64,000 nucleotides of DNA, taken from assembly GCF_000316575.1 (NCBI RefSeq), contig NC_019682.1, forward strand, positions 4,400,001 through 4,464,000, in the 5' to 3' direction. Positions 27,002 to 35,732 of the stretch are shown in pieces. The notes below the pieces were generated by a model. The model was not told the origin of the DNA. It saw only the letters and a program-made list of their open reading frames with translations, and did not search any database. The DNA is from Calothrix sp. PCC 7507. GTDB taxonomy: Bacteria; Cyanobacteriota; Cyanobacteriia; Cyanobacteriales; Nostocaceae. The translations under genes were made by a program, and so were the position numbers. The number at the start of each line of letters is the position of its first letter. The stretch's first letter is position 1.

Positions 27002-28564
27002 TCACCTAGCAGCCACCAAAGTCTGAGATGTTGCAGTTTTCTGCCGCACCGACTGCCCAGTAATCAGTTCTACCACATCCAATCCATTGCTAATTACACC
27101 CGGAACACTTGGATACCCAGCACTCGCCCCCACCAAGAAGAGGTTAGACAACTCTGTGATGTATCCCAGACGATTTAAACCAACCTGTCGGGGCACTAAT
27201 TTCGCACCATAAATATTACCCTGCGGTTGTCCTAAATAAAACTCACTCGTAGTGGGTGTACCATAAACTTTCATCCGAGCGTAGTTATCCACATCAGGAA
27301 TCAAATCTCGCACACTAGTCATAATCTGCTGATAGACTTCCCGCTTTTTGGCTTTATAAGCTTCTGGGTTGGTCTTGTGCAAATCTGCAAAAGGCTCGTA
27401 AGCACAGACTGTAGCAATCTCTAAAACATGATGTCCCTCAGGTCCCATCCCCGGCTCCTGAGATTTCATCGTGGGACAAGAAAGGAAAATCCACGGGTGA
27501 CTCAAGTCCCCTGCCAGTTGTTTTTGATATTCTTGATTGAGGTTGCCTGTGGGATAGTACCAGATATTCCAGTTGCCAATACCATAGCGTTGCGGGTTGA
27601 AGCGGCTATCTAAACCCAAATAAATATTGAAAGCACTAGCCGAGTATTCATAACTAGTAAGGCGTTGACGTTCCTTTTGGCTTAACGCTTCAATATCATG
27701 CATCAACTCTACTGTTAATTTGGGGTCGAGGTCGCTGATATAAGCTTTTTCGGCACGATAGACTCTGCCATCAGCCATAACGCTGTGGATAACATTGTCA
27801 CTAACTTGAATATGTTCAACTGGCGTTGAGTACTTAATCACACCTCCGCCATCTGTAATTACATCAACAATTGTGTCAACAAAGTGTTTAAAGTGATATT
27901 TAGGATAATAAGCACCTTCTGAGTAATCCCAAACCAGCGCAGTGTGAGTAATCAAGGCGATTTCTGCGGGTGGTAAAGCATAGTCACCACTTTGTCCTGC
28001 TAGTATTGCTTGTAGTTTGGGTGATAACCCCACATAGTTATACAAATCTTGTAGATTCCAAGTCCGCTTCCAAAATAAATTCCAATATTTTGGCAACTTC
28101 AACCAGTCAAACCACTTCTGATCAAACCAGTGTACTTCCTGCACCAGATTATGCATTTCTTGATGGAGTCGTTTAATCTCATCGCAGTAGCGGTTAATAG
28201 CGAGAGTTTCTTCGGGAAAAGTAGAGAGCAAACGTGTACGCAGACTTTCCCAGCCCAGCGGAATTTTGAAGTCTACCTCTGGGGTGATGACTCGGTCGAT
28301 ACAATCTGGGTCAAGGCTATTAAATGGTATATCGCGTTCAATATAGTCAAGAAATTGAGCTATGCTGCGACCAGAGCCGCATTGCGAAATATAATGCACA
28401 TCAGCACAAAAGCTGTATTCACCATAATCAAAGGTGTGACAGCAACCACCTGGCAAATAATGTTTCTCCAAAACTGCCACCCGATACCCTTGTTTGGTTA
28501 AGCAGGCTGCGGCTGAAAGTCCACCTAATCCGGCTCCTAAAATCACATAATCGAAGATTTCCAT
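27002..28564 (-). CDS. FAD-dependent oxidoreductase, phytoene desaturase/carotenoid isomerase/retinol saturase-like
   Basis: 520 residues. The N-terminal FAD motif is YVILGAGLGGLSAAACL, followed by VLEKHYLPGGCCHTF, the family's post-Rossmann block. The C-terminus has FLVGASAGYPSVPGVISNGL, which binds the flavin ribityl chain. The GGCCHTF form and the overall length place it nearer to CrtISO/retinol-saturase-like enzymes than to CrtI/CrtP. Such enzymes isomerise or saturate polyene chains. The exact carotenoid or other isoprenoid substrate cannot be told from sequence, and no carotenoid gene is adjacent. Confidence 0.8.
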   Translation of the reverse strand: MEIFDYVILGAGLGGLSAAACLTKQGYRVAVLEKHYLPGGCCHTFDYGEYSFCADVHYISQCGSGRSIAQFLDYIERDIPFNSLDPDCIDRVITPEVDFKIPLGWESLRTRLLSTFPEETLAINRYCDEIKRLHQEMHNLVQEVHWFDQKWFDWLKLPKYWNLFWKRTWNLQDLYNYVGLSPKLQAILAGQSGDYALPPAEIALITHTALVWDYSEGAYYPKYHFKHFVDTIVDVITDGGGVIKYSTPVEHIQVSDNVIHSVMADGRVYRAEKAYISDLDPKLTVELMHDIEALSQKERQRLTSYEYSASAFNIYLGLDSRFNPQRYGIGNWNIWYYPTGNLNQEYQKQLAGDLSHPWIFLSCPTMKSQEPGMGPEGHHVLEIATVCAYEPFADLHKTNPEAYKAKKREVYQQIMTSVRDLIPDVDNYARMKVYGTPTTSEFYLGQPQGNIYGAKLVPRQVGLNRLGYITELSNLFLVGASAGYPSVPGVISNGLDVVELITGQSVRQKTATSQTLVAAR

Positions 28565-29009
28565 TTCAGTCTCCTTTGGTAATCTTGATATCTCTTGATT
28601 TCGGCGGTATGGCTCTTGATGGCAGTTTTCTGGTTATAGAAGTGACAAAATAATCTGACCGTAGTTGAAAACTGGCGATCGCATCAAGCCTATTTGAGTT
28701 AGTCTGGACTGCTGATCAAAATCTCTGAGATTCTTCAATCCTAGCAAGTATGGATGAGTAACATTTCAACCTTTAGTTAGATTCGGGTTTTGTCATTTGT
28801 CATTGGTTATTGGTTATTAGTTATTTCTCCCCAGTACCCAATCCCCAATCCCTTTTCATCCGATGCTGACTAATTTCCGTTACAATCTCTCGAAAGACTA
28901 ACTATGTGCAACAGTTTATCCCCGTAACTCTCTTCGCATAAATTCTAGTAGCAGCAAGTAGTTTTTTAGTAAAAGCGAATTTTTCACAACCACGTTGAGA
29001 GGATACTAG
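28565..29009. other. Divergent intergenic region with heptamer-like repeats
   Basis: 445 bases between the divergent oxidoreductase and MlaE-like genes. Around 28791-28826 there is a run of TTTGTCA, TTGGTTA and TTAGTTA heptamers, and then CCCAATC units. Promoters for both genes must lie here; none is confidently identified. Confidence 0.6.
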
Positions 29010-29795
29010 ATGGGGGTAAAACCGCGACCAAAAGACAATCTACAGCAGATATGGATTGTACGCTGTTTCGCTACAGTGCTGCTCTTTGGTCAAGTCTTGC
29101 TGCATTTTCTCCAAGGGAAAACTTATTACCGCAAAATTCTGGAACACATGGTGACTGCTGGCCCTGCTTCTATCCCTCCAGTATTGCTTGTCAGTTGTTT
29201 TGCAGGGATGATTTTCACGATTCAAACAGCGAGAGAATTAGTGCAATATGGTGCTGTTAATGCCGTAGGAGGTGCTTTTGCTCTAGCCTTTTGCAGAGAA
29301 TTAGCGCCAATTTTAACTGCTAGTATAATTGCCGGACAAGTAGGCTCTGCTTTTGCAGCAGAAATAGGTGCAATGCGAGTCACAGAGCAAATTGATGCAC
29401 TTTACATGCTGAGAACAGATCCTATTGATTTTCTAGTAATTCCTAGAGTCATCGCTTGCTGCTTGATGACACCCTTACTGACAATTTTTGCTTTAGTCAC
29501 AGGCATTATTGGTGGAGCTTTTGCAGCAACACAATTTTACCAAATTGTTCCAGAGACATTTTTAGAATCAGTCAGAGATTTTTTAGAACCCGCAGATTTG
29601 TGGATTATTTTGCTGAAAGGGTTTATTTTTGGTGTGATTGTTGCTGTCAACGGCTGTAGTTGGGGACTAACTACCAAGGGGGGAGCCAAAGAAGTAGGAG
29701 AATCGGCAACAACAGCAGTTGTCACTACTTGGGTATCAATCTTTATCATGGATTTTTTACTAACTTTGGCGCTATTTGAGAAGCCTGCATTTTAA
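29010..29795 (+). CDS. MlaE-family ABC transporter permease (lipid asymmetry/retrograde lipid transport)
   Basis: 261 residues with about five hydrophobic segments. Seen: FAGMIFTIQTARELVQYGA, ELAPILTASIIAGQVGSAFAAE, the EIGAMRVTEQIDAL motif typical of MlaE/YrbE, and an NGCSWGLTTKGGAKEVGESAT segment near the C-terminus. MlaE is the inner-membrane permease that moves phospholipids between membranes with an MlaF ATPase and an MCE protein MlaD. No mlaF or mlaD is adjacent, which is usual in cyanobacteria. Confidence 0.9.
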   Translation: MGVKPRPKDNLQQIWIVRCFATVLLFGQVLLHFLQGKTYYRKILEHMVTAGPASIPPVLLVSCFAGMIFTIQTARELVQYGAVNAVGGAFALAFCRELAPILTASIIAGQVGSAFAAEIGAMRVTEQIDALYMLRTDPIDFLVIPRVIACCLMTPLLTIFALVTGIIGGAFAATQFYQIVPETFLESVRDFLEPADLWIILLKGFIFGVIVAVNGCSWGLTTKGGAKEVGESATTAVVTTWVSIFIMDFLLTLALFEKPAF

Positions 29796-29962
29796 ATGTC
29801 AGAAGAATCTTCAAGAGTCAAATACCAAAACCATTAAGCATTATCATGTTCAAATATGAATAAATTTAAAAAAATATTTCTTATTTAAATTTTCCTCACA
29901 AGTTCCTCATATTTCAACATTATTCTCAAAATATAAAACTTGGAGTGAGATTTGGATGCTTT

Positions 29963-30314
29963 TATAGGAATCTGGTTTGATTTTTGAAAAAACTCCGTAC
30001 ATGCAAAGCTAATTGTAGGCTGGGCAATACCTACCCTACTAGCATGTCTAAAATTGCGGGTAAATTAATGGCTGAAACCCAATAAAAACTTCATTTTTTG
30101 GGTTCGCATTGCCCACATTTTTAGTCTATAAGACTAGTATTTGATTTTTGAAATCTTACGTAGTAGTAGGGTGGGCAATGCCCAGCAAAAACTGGAATGC
30201 GGTGGGCATTGCCCATCCTACAAATACTACAGATACTTAGATTTTTTCAAAAATTAAATCGGATTCTTATAGATATGCCACTACGTTATTTAAAAATCAA
30301 ATACGAGTCCTATA
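29963..30314. repeat. Interleaved MITE-like elements with TTTGATTTTTGAAA ends
   Basis: Four copies of one end sequence occur. Left ends (TATAGGAATC..TTTGATTTTTGAAA) start at 29963 and about 30132. Right ends, in inverse orientation, finish at 30271 and 30314. Best matches pair 29963 with 30271 and 30132 with 30314, so two elements interlock. A GTAGGGTGGGC palindrome sits inside at 30168-30225. TA-flanked ends of this kind suggest mobilisation by an IS630/Tc1-like transposase. The rest of the 29796-30373 gap is AT-rich and empty. Confidence 0.6.
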
Positions 30315-30373
30315 TCAACTTACCATCACAATTTGTAATAAACCTTTTTAATTAATTAGAATTACAGAAAAAT

Positions 30374-30628
30374 ATGAATTACTGTCCTTGTTGTTCTGGG
30401 CGACTTTTGCCGCACATACGCAGTTCTCAGCTTTACTGGTTTTGTCGCCACTGTTGGCAAGATATGCCACTAATTTTTAGCAAAGACTTGAATTTATTAC
30501 CAAATATTGTTACTGGAGAGGTGCCTCATCAGGTTCATCAGCGAAAACTCGCTAATATCAATGTTTACACAAGTCAAGGGCAAATCGTCAATAGCCGAAT
30601 CAGAGGACAAGAGATACTGCTTGTATAA
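30374..30628 (+). CDS. Small zinc-ribbon protein
   Basis: 84 residues. It starts NYCPCCSGRLLPHI and continues FCRHCWQDMP, giving a C-x2-C ... C-x2-C zinc ribbon in the first 32 residues. The remaining 50 are polar, ending in a predicted strand with SRIRGQEILLV. Short cyanobacterial proteins of this type are common; function unknown. A hairpin with a T-rich tail follows at 30673-30692. Confidence 0.7.
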   Translation: MNYCPCCSGRLLPHIRSSQLYWFCRHCWQDMPLIFSKDLNLLPNIVTGEVPHQVHQRKLANINVYTSQGQIVNSRIRGQEILLV

Positions 30629-30672
30629 AGCAATAAATATTTACATTTGCGACTGCTCAAAAATGTTTACAA

Positions 30673-30692
30673 CCCTCGAATTCTCTCGAGGG
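30673..30692 (+). terminator. Rho-independent-type terminator
   Basis: CCCTCGA...TCGAGGG, 7-bp perfect stem with a 6-base loop, followed by CTTTATATTTT, 44 bases after the zinc-ribbon gene stop. Confidence 0.6.
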
Positions 30693-30772
30693 CTTTATAT
30701 TTTGAGATTTTGATTTTCAACTGTAAATTTATTGGGAGTACTGTTAATTTAGGTTACTGGTTACATACAGCT

Positions 30773-30994
30773 TCAATCTTGGTCCCAATCTTCGCTACCT
30801 AACAAATCAATAATCCTATCTCTGAGCAAGAATTCATTATTTTCTAGCTCAAGCTCAAAAAAAGCCCAATCACGTTCGCCAATGTATTTAAAGAGCGAAT
30901 AAATTGGCTGCTGACGACTCACAAGCCCCTTTTTCAGCAGTTGACGTACTTCTTCTTTGATCACCTCAATATCATATTGAACAGCAGTATCCAT
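30773..30994 (-). CDS. DUF4327 family small cyanobacterial protein
   Basis: 73 residues. The YDIEVIKEEVRQLLKKGLVS start, RQQPIYSLFKYI middle and FLLRDRIIDLLGSEDWDQD end match the DUF4327 family as I know it, which is confined to cyanobacteria and has no assigned role. Start ATG at 30994 follows a good AAGGGAGGTGA ribosome site. It may be co-directional with, but is separate from, the gene at 31144. Confidence 0.85.
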   Translation of the reverse strand: MDTAVQYDIEVIKEEVRQLLKKGLVSRQQPIYSLFKYIGERDWAFFELELENNEFLLRDRIIDLLGSEDWDQD

Positions 30995-31143
30995 AACTTG
31001 TCACCTCCCTTATGCAAAAGGAATTAAGACTCTAGACAAGAATTATTTTGCCCATCCTTTAAACTTATCAAAAATTCGGGAAGAAATTGTAAAAAATAAA
31101 AATCATAATATTGACTTTTACTAACTGCAAAATTCACTAAAAT

Positions 31144-32238
31144 TTAGCGTGATGCACGAAAGAGTACACGCCCTGGTGACTCCTCCTGATTAATTCGTGC
31201 ATATACCCGAATACAGGTCAATACTTCTCCAGGAATGCCTCCACAATCCAGTTGCAGGTCATCTTTAGTGAAAGCACAGATATCAGCATAAAGTCCTGAT
31301 AATTGGCGAATCCGCACATTGTTACCGACATTTATTGCCCTGTCAGCTACTTTTTTCAACATCCGCCGCGATTCTTGTTGTAGCTTTCCCCACCAAGAAT
31401 AGCGTTCGGCTGGTGGGACAAATACTAAAGAGTGTATGGCCTCATCTATATCAATCCAAGCTCGTAAAATTAACAGCGGATCAGCAATTTCTTCAGCTTT
31501 TTGAGTGCGCTGGAAGCGGTCTATTAAAGCGTCAATATACTGAATCTGCTGTTCTGGCTTGAAATGTAAAGATATCACATCGAAGCTAAAAACACTCTTT
31601 AAGGCATGATATAAATCCGGTTCAATTTCAATAAACTTGATACACAAAAGCAGGAAGCCAGCTAGTAGATATAAATCTCCAAATTCACAACCTTGGACAA
31701 TTTCGGCATCTAATAGCGCTTTTTGAGATAAGCACAACCCTTTAGCTCGAATAGTACCACTGAGTCCAGGGTAAATTATTTCATCTCGGATGAAAGGTAG
31801 TTGGTAGAGATCAGAATTGTTTTCCATCGCACCAGCTTCTTGAGCCAGTTCCAAAGCTCGTTGTCGCCACGATGTAGCCATATCTTCTGGTATCCGCAGC
31901 AGCTTGCGTTGAATTTCATTCCACAAATCTGCGTCTGTCTGGCTTTGTAGCTGGGAATTTCCCAAATATAAACTGAGTTCTGGATCAGAATCAAAAGCTG
32001 CTCGCAGGTGACTTAGTTTTAATTCGTTATTTGAGTCTGATGGTGGAGGTGGGAGGGGCACAGGTTGCAAAAGGTGATGGAGTTCTTGCAGAATTTCATC
32101 ACATATTTCAGCACCGGGATCATCGGGGGATGCTATCCGCGCCTGAGTTAAAGCGGCCTCTATTCCGTGTAGGCTAAATCTTAGTAAGCGAGATAATTCT
32201 GAGTTTTCTATTGCTAATAGCTGACGTAGGTGTTGCAT
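31144..32238 (-). CDS. Unknown 364-residue protein, third gene of the dynamin/Hsp70-like set
   Basis: Not recognised. Mostly alpha-helical and leucine-rich, with a proline-rich stretch (PVPLPPPPSD) at about 78-90. Residues around 195-215 (YLLAGFLLLCIKFIEI) form one hydrophobic helix, perhaps buried rather than membrane-spanning. It is the last of three same-strand genes; 96 bases holding heptamer repeats separate it from the ATPase gene. Its conservation with the other two would show whether it is a true component, for example an adaptor analogous to SrfA. Confidence 0.6.
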   Translation of the reverse strand: MQHLRQLLAIENSELSRLLRFSLHGIEAALTQARIASPDDPGAEICDEILQELHHLLQPVPLPPPPSDSNNELKLSHLRAAFDSDPELSLYLGNSQLQSQTDADLWNEIQRKLLRIPEDMATSWRQRALELAQEAGAMENNSDLYQLPFIRDEIIYPGLSGTIRAKGLCLSQKALLDAEIVQGCEFGDLYLLAGFLLLCIKFIEIEPDLYHALKSVFSFDVISLHFKPEQQIQYIDALIDRFQRTQKAEEIADPLLILRAWIDIDEAIHSLVFVPPAERYSWWGKLQQESRRMLKKVADRAINVGNNVRIRQLSGLYADICAFTKDDLQLDCGGIPGEVLTCIRVYARINQEESPGRVLFRASR

Positions 32239-32270
32239 GATGTCGCCTCTGGATTTACTCGCTGCGTGTG

Positions 32271-32331
32271 TTATTTGTCATTTATTATTTGTTATTTATT
32301 ATTTGTTGGTGGGCAATGCCCACCCTACTGA
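32271..32331. repeat. Heptamer repeats plus GTGGGCAATGCCCAC palindrome
   Basis: TTATTTG/TCATTTA units followed by the GGTGGGCAATGCCCACC palindrome, between two genes of the dynamin/Hsp70-like set. Confidence 0.75.
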
Positions 32332-32334
32332 AAA

Positions 32335-35300
32335 TTAATGGATGCCGCAAAAGGGGTCGCGTTCTTTATCGACTTCGTTGGGTTGTAATTCTAGTTCAGC
32401 ACGAAAAACGCATCCTGCTTGCTTGAGGGATTGTTGATTATTCGATGTCCAGTAGGGTATCTCACCAGCGTGCATCCGGAGGATGCCTTTGTTGTCGAGG
32501 GTGACGCGATATTGGCAAGGGTAATCTGTGCTGACATCTGGTTTACTCAATGCGCCAATTCGTATCCATTTTTTGGTGTTAGTTTGGGCATCTGTTTGAT
32601 AAACATAGAAGGTATGCTGACTATTTTGAGGAAAGGGGGGCAAGGGTTTACTAATTAATCCGGTTCCTGGTTGGGGTGAACCATCACGCAAATAGTGGAA
32701 TTCTTGCAGCGACTGGCTATGATTGTTGTCTATTTCAAATACTAAATGATAAGCATTTGGTTGATCAACAGTTGCAGATTCAATCACATTAATGGCAATA
32801 TCACCATCAGTTAGGTCTTTTTCAGGGCGTTCAATGGCGATATTCCACTTTAATTTATCTTCAGCAAATAGGGCAGAATTTTCTGTGACTGCAGATATTG
32901 CCGAACCTACATCAATGCCAGAAACATCAATTAAATAATGGGGATTTCCTTGAGAAAGTAGGACGCTAAACTCGAGGGTTTGATCAATTTCAAACTGGAC
33001 TTTAATTTTTCTGAGAAACTCACCCTCTTCCATGCCTAGTTTTTCCATGAGGCTTTTACCATCGAAGCTACCCCAGAGGCGTAAATCTCCATCTTCGTAG
33101 TCTTGACGGTAAATAATGTTGGTTAATTGTATCCCTTGCCACGCAGTACGTACTTTGGCTACACCTTCCCCGGCAGCTAGTTGATAAAGTTCCTGTCCGG
33201 CTTTAAATATCGGTAGTAGTTCGTTACTTTGGGTTTTGCGTTTGAAGTTGCAAGGTAGGTAATAAAACAGGTTTTTGACGTTAATTTCTAGCTGGTTGGC
33301 TCCTTTACGCAGTAAGCCTTTGGACTCTTCTGGATCAAATCTCAGTCTTCGCAGCTTTTCGGCATAACAGGCACCGGCGGAGGTGGCTAGCTTGGTAAAT
33401 TCCAGCACAAAGGTGATGCGCTCTGAATTCCAGACAAAATATGGAGATTTGCTAAATTCCTGGTAAATGTGGTGTTGTACAAGGTCAAGATTGCAAGTTT
33501 TGCCAGATAAAATTAACCAATCAACTTTTTGTGTGGTGTGACGTAGGCGACTTTCCATCAAACCTTTGGCAATACCGATCGCTTCTTTAATTGCAGAAGA
33601 GGCTGCTCTGGTAAATTGTAAGCTATCGATGGTGACGGAGATGCTCTGAGGATCTCGCATCTGGTATTTAATCGCACTTTGGGTGAGGAGTTCGGAAATT
33701 TGCTGTTCAGAGAGGGTGAAGCTTAAGAGGGAAGAGTCTTCTGGTGGCTTTTGTCCGAGTTTGAGTTTGGCAACTTCTGCATGATCCCACAAGGTATAAA
33801 AAGTTTGCAGGCGTTGGGGTGCTTGTTGCCAACGGGTAGGTAATACTTTCTCTGCGGTATCTAGGGCATCTTTGTAAGCAGCGTCGCCTTCTGGATTCTC
33901 TTTATCTAAACATTTCAAAATGCTGCCACTTTTGAATTGCCCTTTATCTAGAAAACGCTCGTTTAATTCGGAGTTAATTAAATCTTCGAGCTTTTCACTG
34001 GCTAAATCACCTGTGGTAACTGCTGTTAAGAGAAAATCAGCGATCGCCACTTTTAAAAGTCTAAATATCCGTAGGGTAATTAATTCACCACCTAGCTGTA
34101 AATGACCTGATGAGCCTAATAGTTTCGGCGTAAGTTTATAATATCTTCCCCCTAAACCTCTATCTTCATTGTCAGCAAAGAAGGGGGTTTTATCTTCTAA
34201 AGTTAATTCGATTAAGGCTAAGTCTGTGGTTCCCCCACCAATATCTAAAACTAAAACGTTTTGTGACCATTTATTGCCATCTTGACGACAACGGGTTTTG
34301 AAGGACTCTATTCCAATGTTGAGATTGCCGCCAAATTCGCGCCACAAAAAGAATATTGCCACAGAAACGGCTTCATCATAAGCAGTTTGAACGTCATCAA
34401 TTCCCAACTTTTCAACTAGTTCCCTAACTTCCTTACGCACAACTGGCGGGGCGACGGTGGGATAGGTGACGACAGCAGTGAGAAAGTCACCTTCAGAAAA
34501 CCTGCGTCTAGCGCGTTGGCGGTAGTCTTCAGTTAAATCAATCAGATGTCCCCAAGCTGCTTGCACTAACTCGTTAACATTAATTGTTTCTTCTTTGCCA
34601 TCCAAAATTACTGGAAAAGACCTATCTTGACCAAAGTAACGTTTAGGTGAATGGTGAAATCTGCTGATAATTTCTTTTAAAGAACTGCTGGTTCCTTGAG
34701 CGATCGCCTTTTTGCGATTATCGCTTGCTTCCCTACCCATCCGCAGTTTTAAATTGACTATTTGCGAAATTTCTAACTCGCTTTTAATTTCGGTGCTGCG
34801 GCGATCAATATCTAAAACCACGGGAATTAAATTTTGTGATTCTAGGGTAGGTACACGGAAAACTTCATGATAAATTTGATAAAGTTTTTTGCTGACGGCA
34901 CGACGAAAGCGATCGCTATTACCTAAACACAGTTCAATTTGGCGAATTGCTTCTAAAAATCGCTCTTTGTTATCACTCTCAAAAACTTCACTTAATTGAC
35001 TTGGTTCTATCTCCAAATTTTTACTGATATCTGCAATGAATTTTTCCCAATCACTAGCACTCACGTCTGGTAAAGCCACGCCAGCCGGGGAACTGAGCCA
35101 TTGAGACAAGCGATCGCGCAATCGCACTTCTTGTTCTTTGGGTAAAACTTCGGCGATCGGGACTTCAATCGGATCAAAGAGTGTCACCGTAGAGTTAGAT
35201 GTGCCAAAATCTAAAGCAAACCATCCTGGGAATCTTTTTTGTGCTTTCTCATTTTGTGGTTTTTCGCTATTATTAAGTTGAAAAGGGTTCATTATAGTAT

Positions 35301-35727
35301 CCATTTTTGTTATTTGTTGAGTTGATTGCTGCTCAATATTTAGTGGTGACCACAAATGACAAGAAGCCCCAATATGCTTTCGCATAGAAAATGCTGGATT
35401 GCCAGCAGCATCAGAATCAAAATATTCAACAATTACCAACAAAGTACAGTTGATTGGTTCTGTTAAAGTCTGTGTTATTTGACAAGAATATTGCCCCAAC
35501 TGCCCCAAGTTAGAAATTTTAGTTGGTATGATGGAATTGAATTGTTTATAAGTGTCTTGAATTCTCGCTGCTAATTCTTTGGGTGTACCTCTAACAGTAC
35601 AAACAATTCGGGAAATATGGGGGATATTGCTGCCAGAAGCCACAATTTGGACAGGAGGAATATCCAAATCATTGTTTTCTTTAATCCGCAATTGGTAACG
35701 AGGTGAAAGCTGAATTTCTACAGGCAT
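32335..35727 (-). CDS. Large Hsp70/actin-fold ATPase (SrfB-like)
   Basis: About 1130 residues. After ~165 residues of unknown beta-rich sequence comes FALDFGTSNSTVTLFDP, the phosphate-1 loop of actin/Hsp70 ATPases. VLVLDIGGGTTDLALIEL supplies phosphate-2, and WLILSGKTCNLDLVQHHI resembles the adenosine motif. The last ~300 residues are unlike Hsp70 substrate-binding domains. The size and neighbour resemble SrfB, which is usually paired with a GTPase-like SrfC. ATG 35727 is chosen; a TTG at 35736 overlaps the upstream stop. Its tight coupling to the dynamin gene suggests a physical complex. Confidence 0.75.
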   Translation of the reverse strand: MPVEIQLSPRYQLRIKENNDLDIPPVQIVASGSNIPHISRIVCTVRGTPKELAARIQDTYKQFNSIIPTKISNLGQLGQYSCQITQTLTEPINCTLLVIVEYFDSDAAGNPAFSMRKHIGASCHLWSPLNIEQQSTQQITKMDTIMNPFQLNNSEKPQNEKAQKRFPGWFALDFGTSNSTVTLFDPIEVPIAEVLPKEQEVRLRDRLSQWLSSPAGVALPDVSASDWEKFIADISKNLEIEPSQLSEVFESDNKERFLEAIRQIELCLGNSDRFRRAVSKKLYQIYHEVFRVPTLESQNLIPVVLDIDRRSTEIKSELEISQIVNLKLRMGREASDNRKKAIAQGTSSSLKEIISRFHHSPKRYFGQDRSFPVILDGKEETINVNELVQAAWGHLIDLTEDYRQRARRRFSEGDFLTAVVTYPTVAPPVVRKEVRELVEKLGIDDVQTAYDEAVSVAIFFLWREFGGNLNIGIESFKTRCRQDGNKWSQNVLVLDIGGGTTDLALIELTLEDKTPFFADNEDRGLGGRYYKLTPKLLGSSGHLQLGGELITLRIFRLLKVAIADFLLTAVTTGDLASEKLEDLINSELNERFLDKGQFKSGSILKCLDKENPEGDAAYKDALDTAEKVLPTRWQQAPQRLQTFYTLWDHAEVAKLKLGQKPPEDSSLLSFTLSEQQISELLTQSAIKYQMRDPQSISVTIDSLQFTRAASSAIKEAIGIAKGLMESRLRHTTQKVDWLILSGKTCNLDLVQHHIYQEFSKSPYFVWNSERITFVLEFTKLATSAGACYAEKLRRLRFDPEESKGLLRKGANQLEINVKNLFYYLPCNFKRKTQSNELLPIFKAGQELYQLAAGEGVAKVRTAWQGIQLTNIIYRQDYEDGDLRLWGSFDGKSLMEKLGMEEGEFLRKIKVQFEIDQTLEFSVLLSQGNPHYLIDVSGIDVGSAISAVTENSALFAEDKLKWNIAIERPEKDLTDGDIAINVIESATVDQPNAYHLVFEIDNNHSQSLQEFHYLRDGSPQPGTGLISKPLPPFPQNSQHTFYVYQTDAQTNTKKWIRIGALSKPDVSTDYPCQYRVTLDNKGILRMHAGEIPYWTSNNQQSLKQAGCVFRAELELQPNEVDKERDPFCGIH

Positions 35728-35732
35728 TTTCT

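Noticed and set aside
28130-28653. Plus-strand frames opposite the FAD oxidoreductase
   Set aside because: They lie antisense to a strongly supported gene and show no family features.
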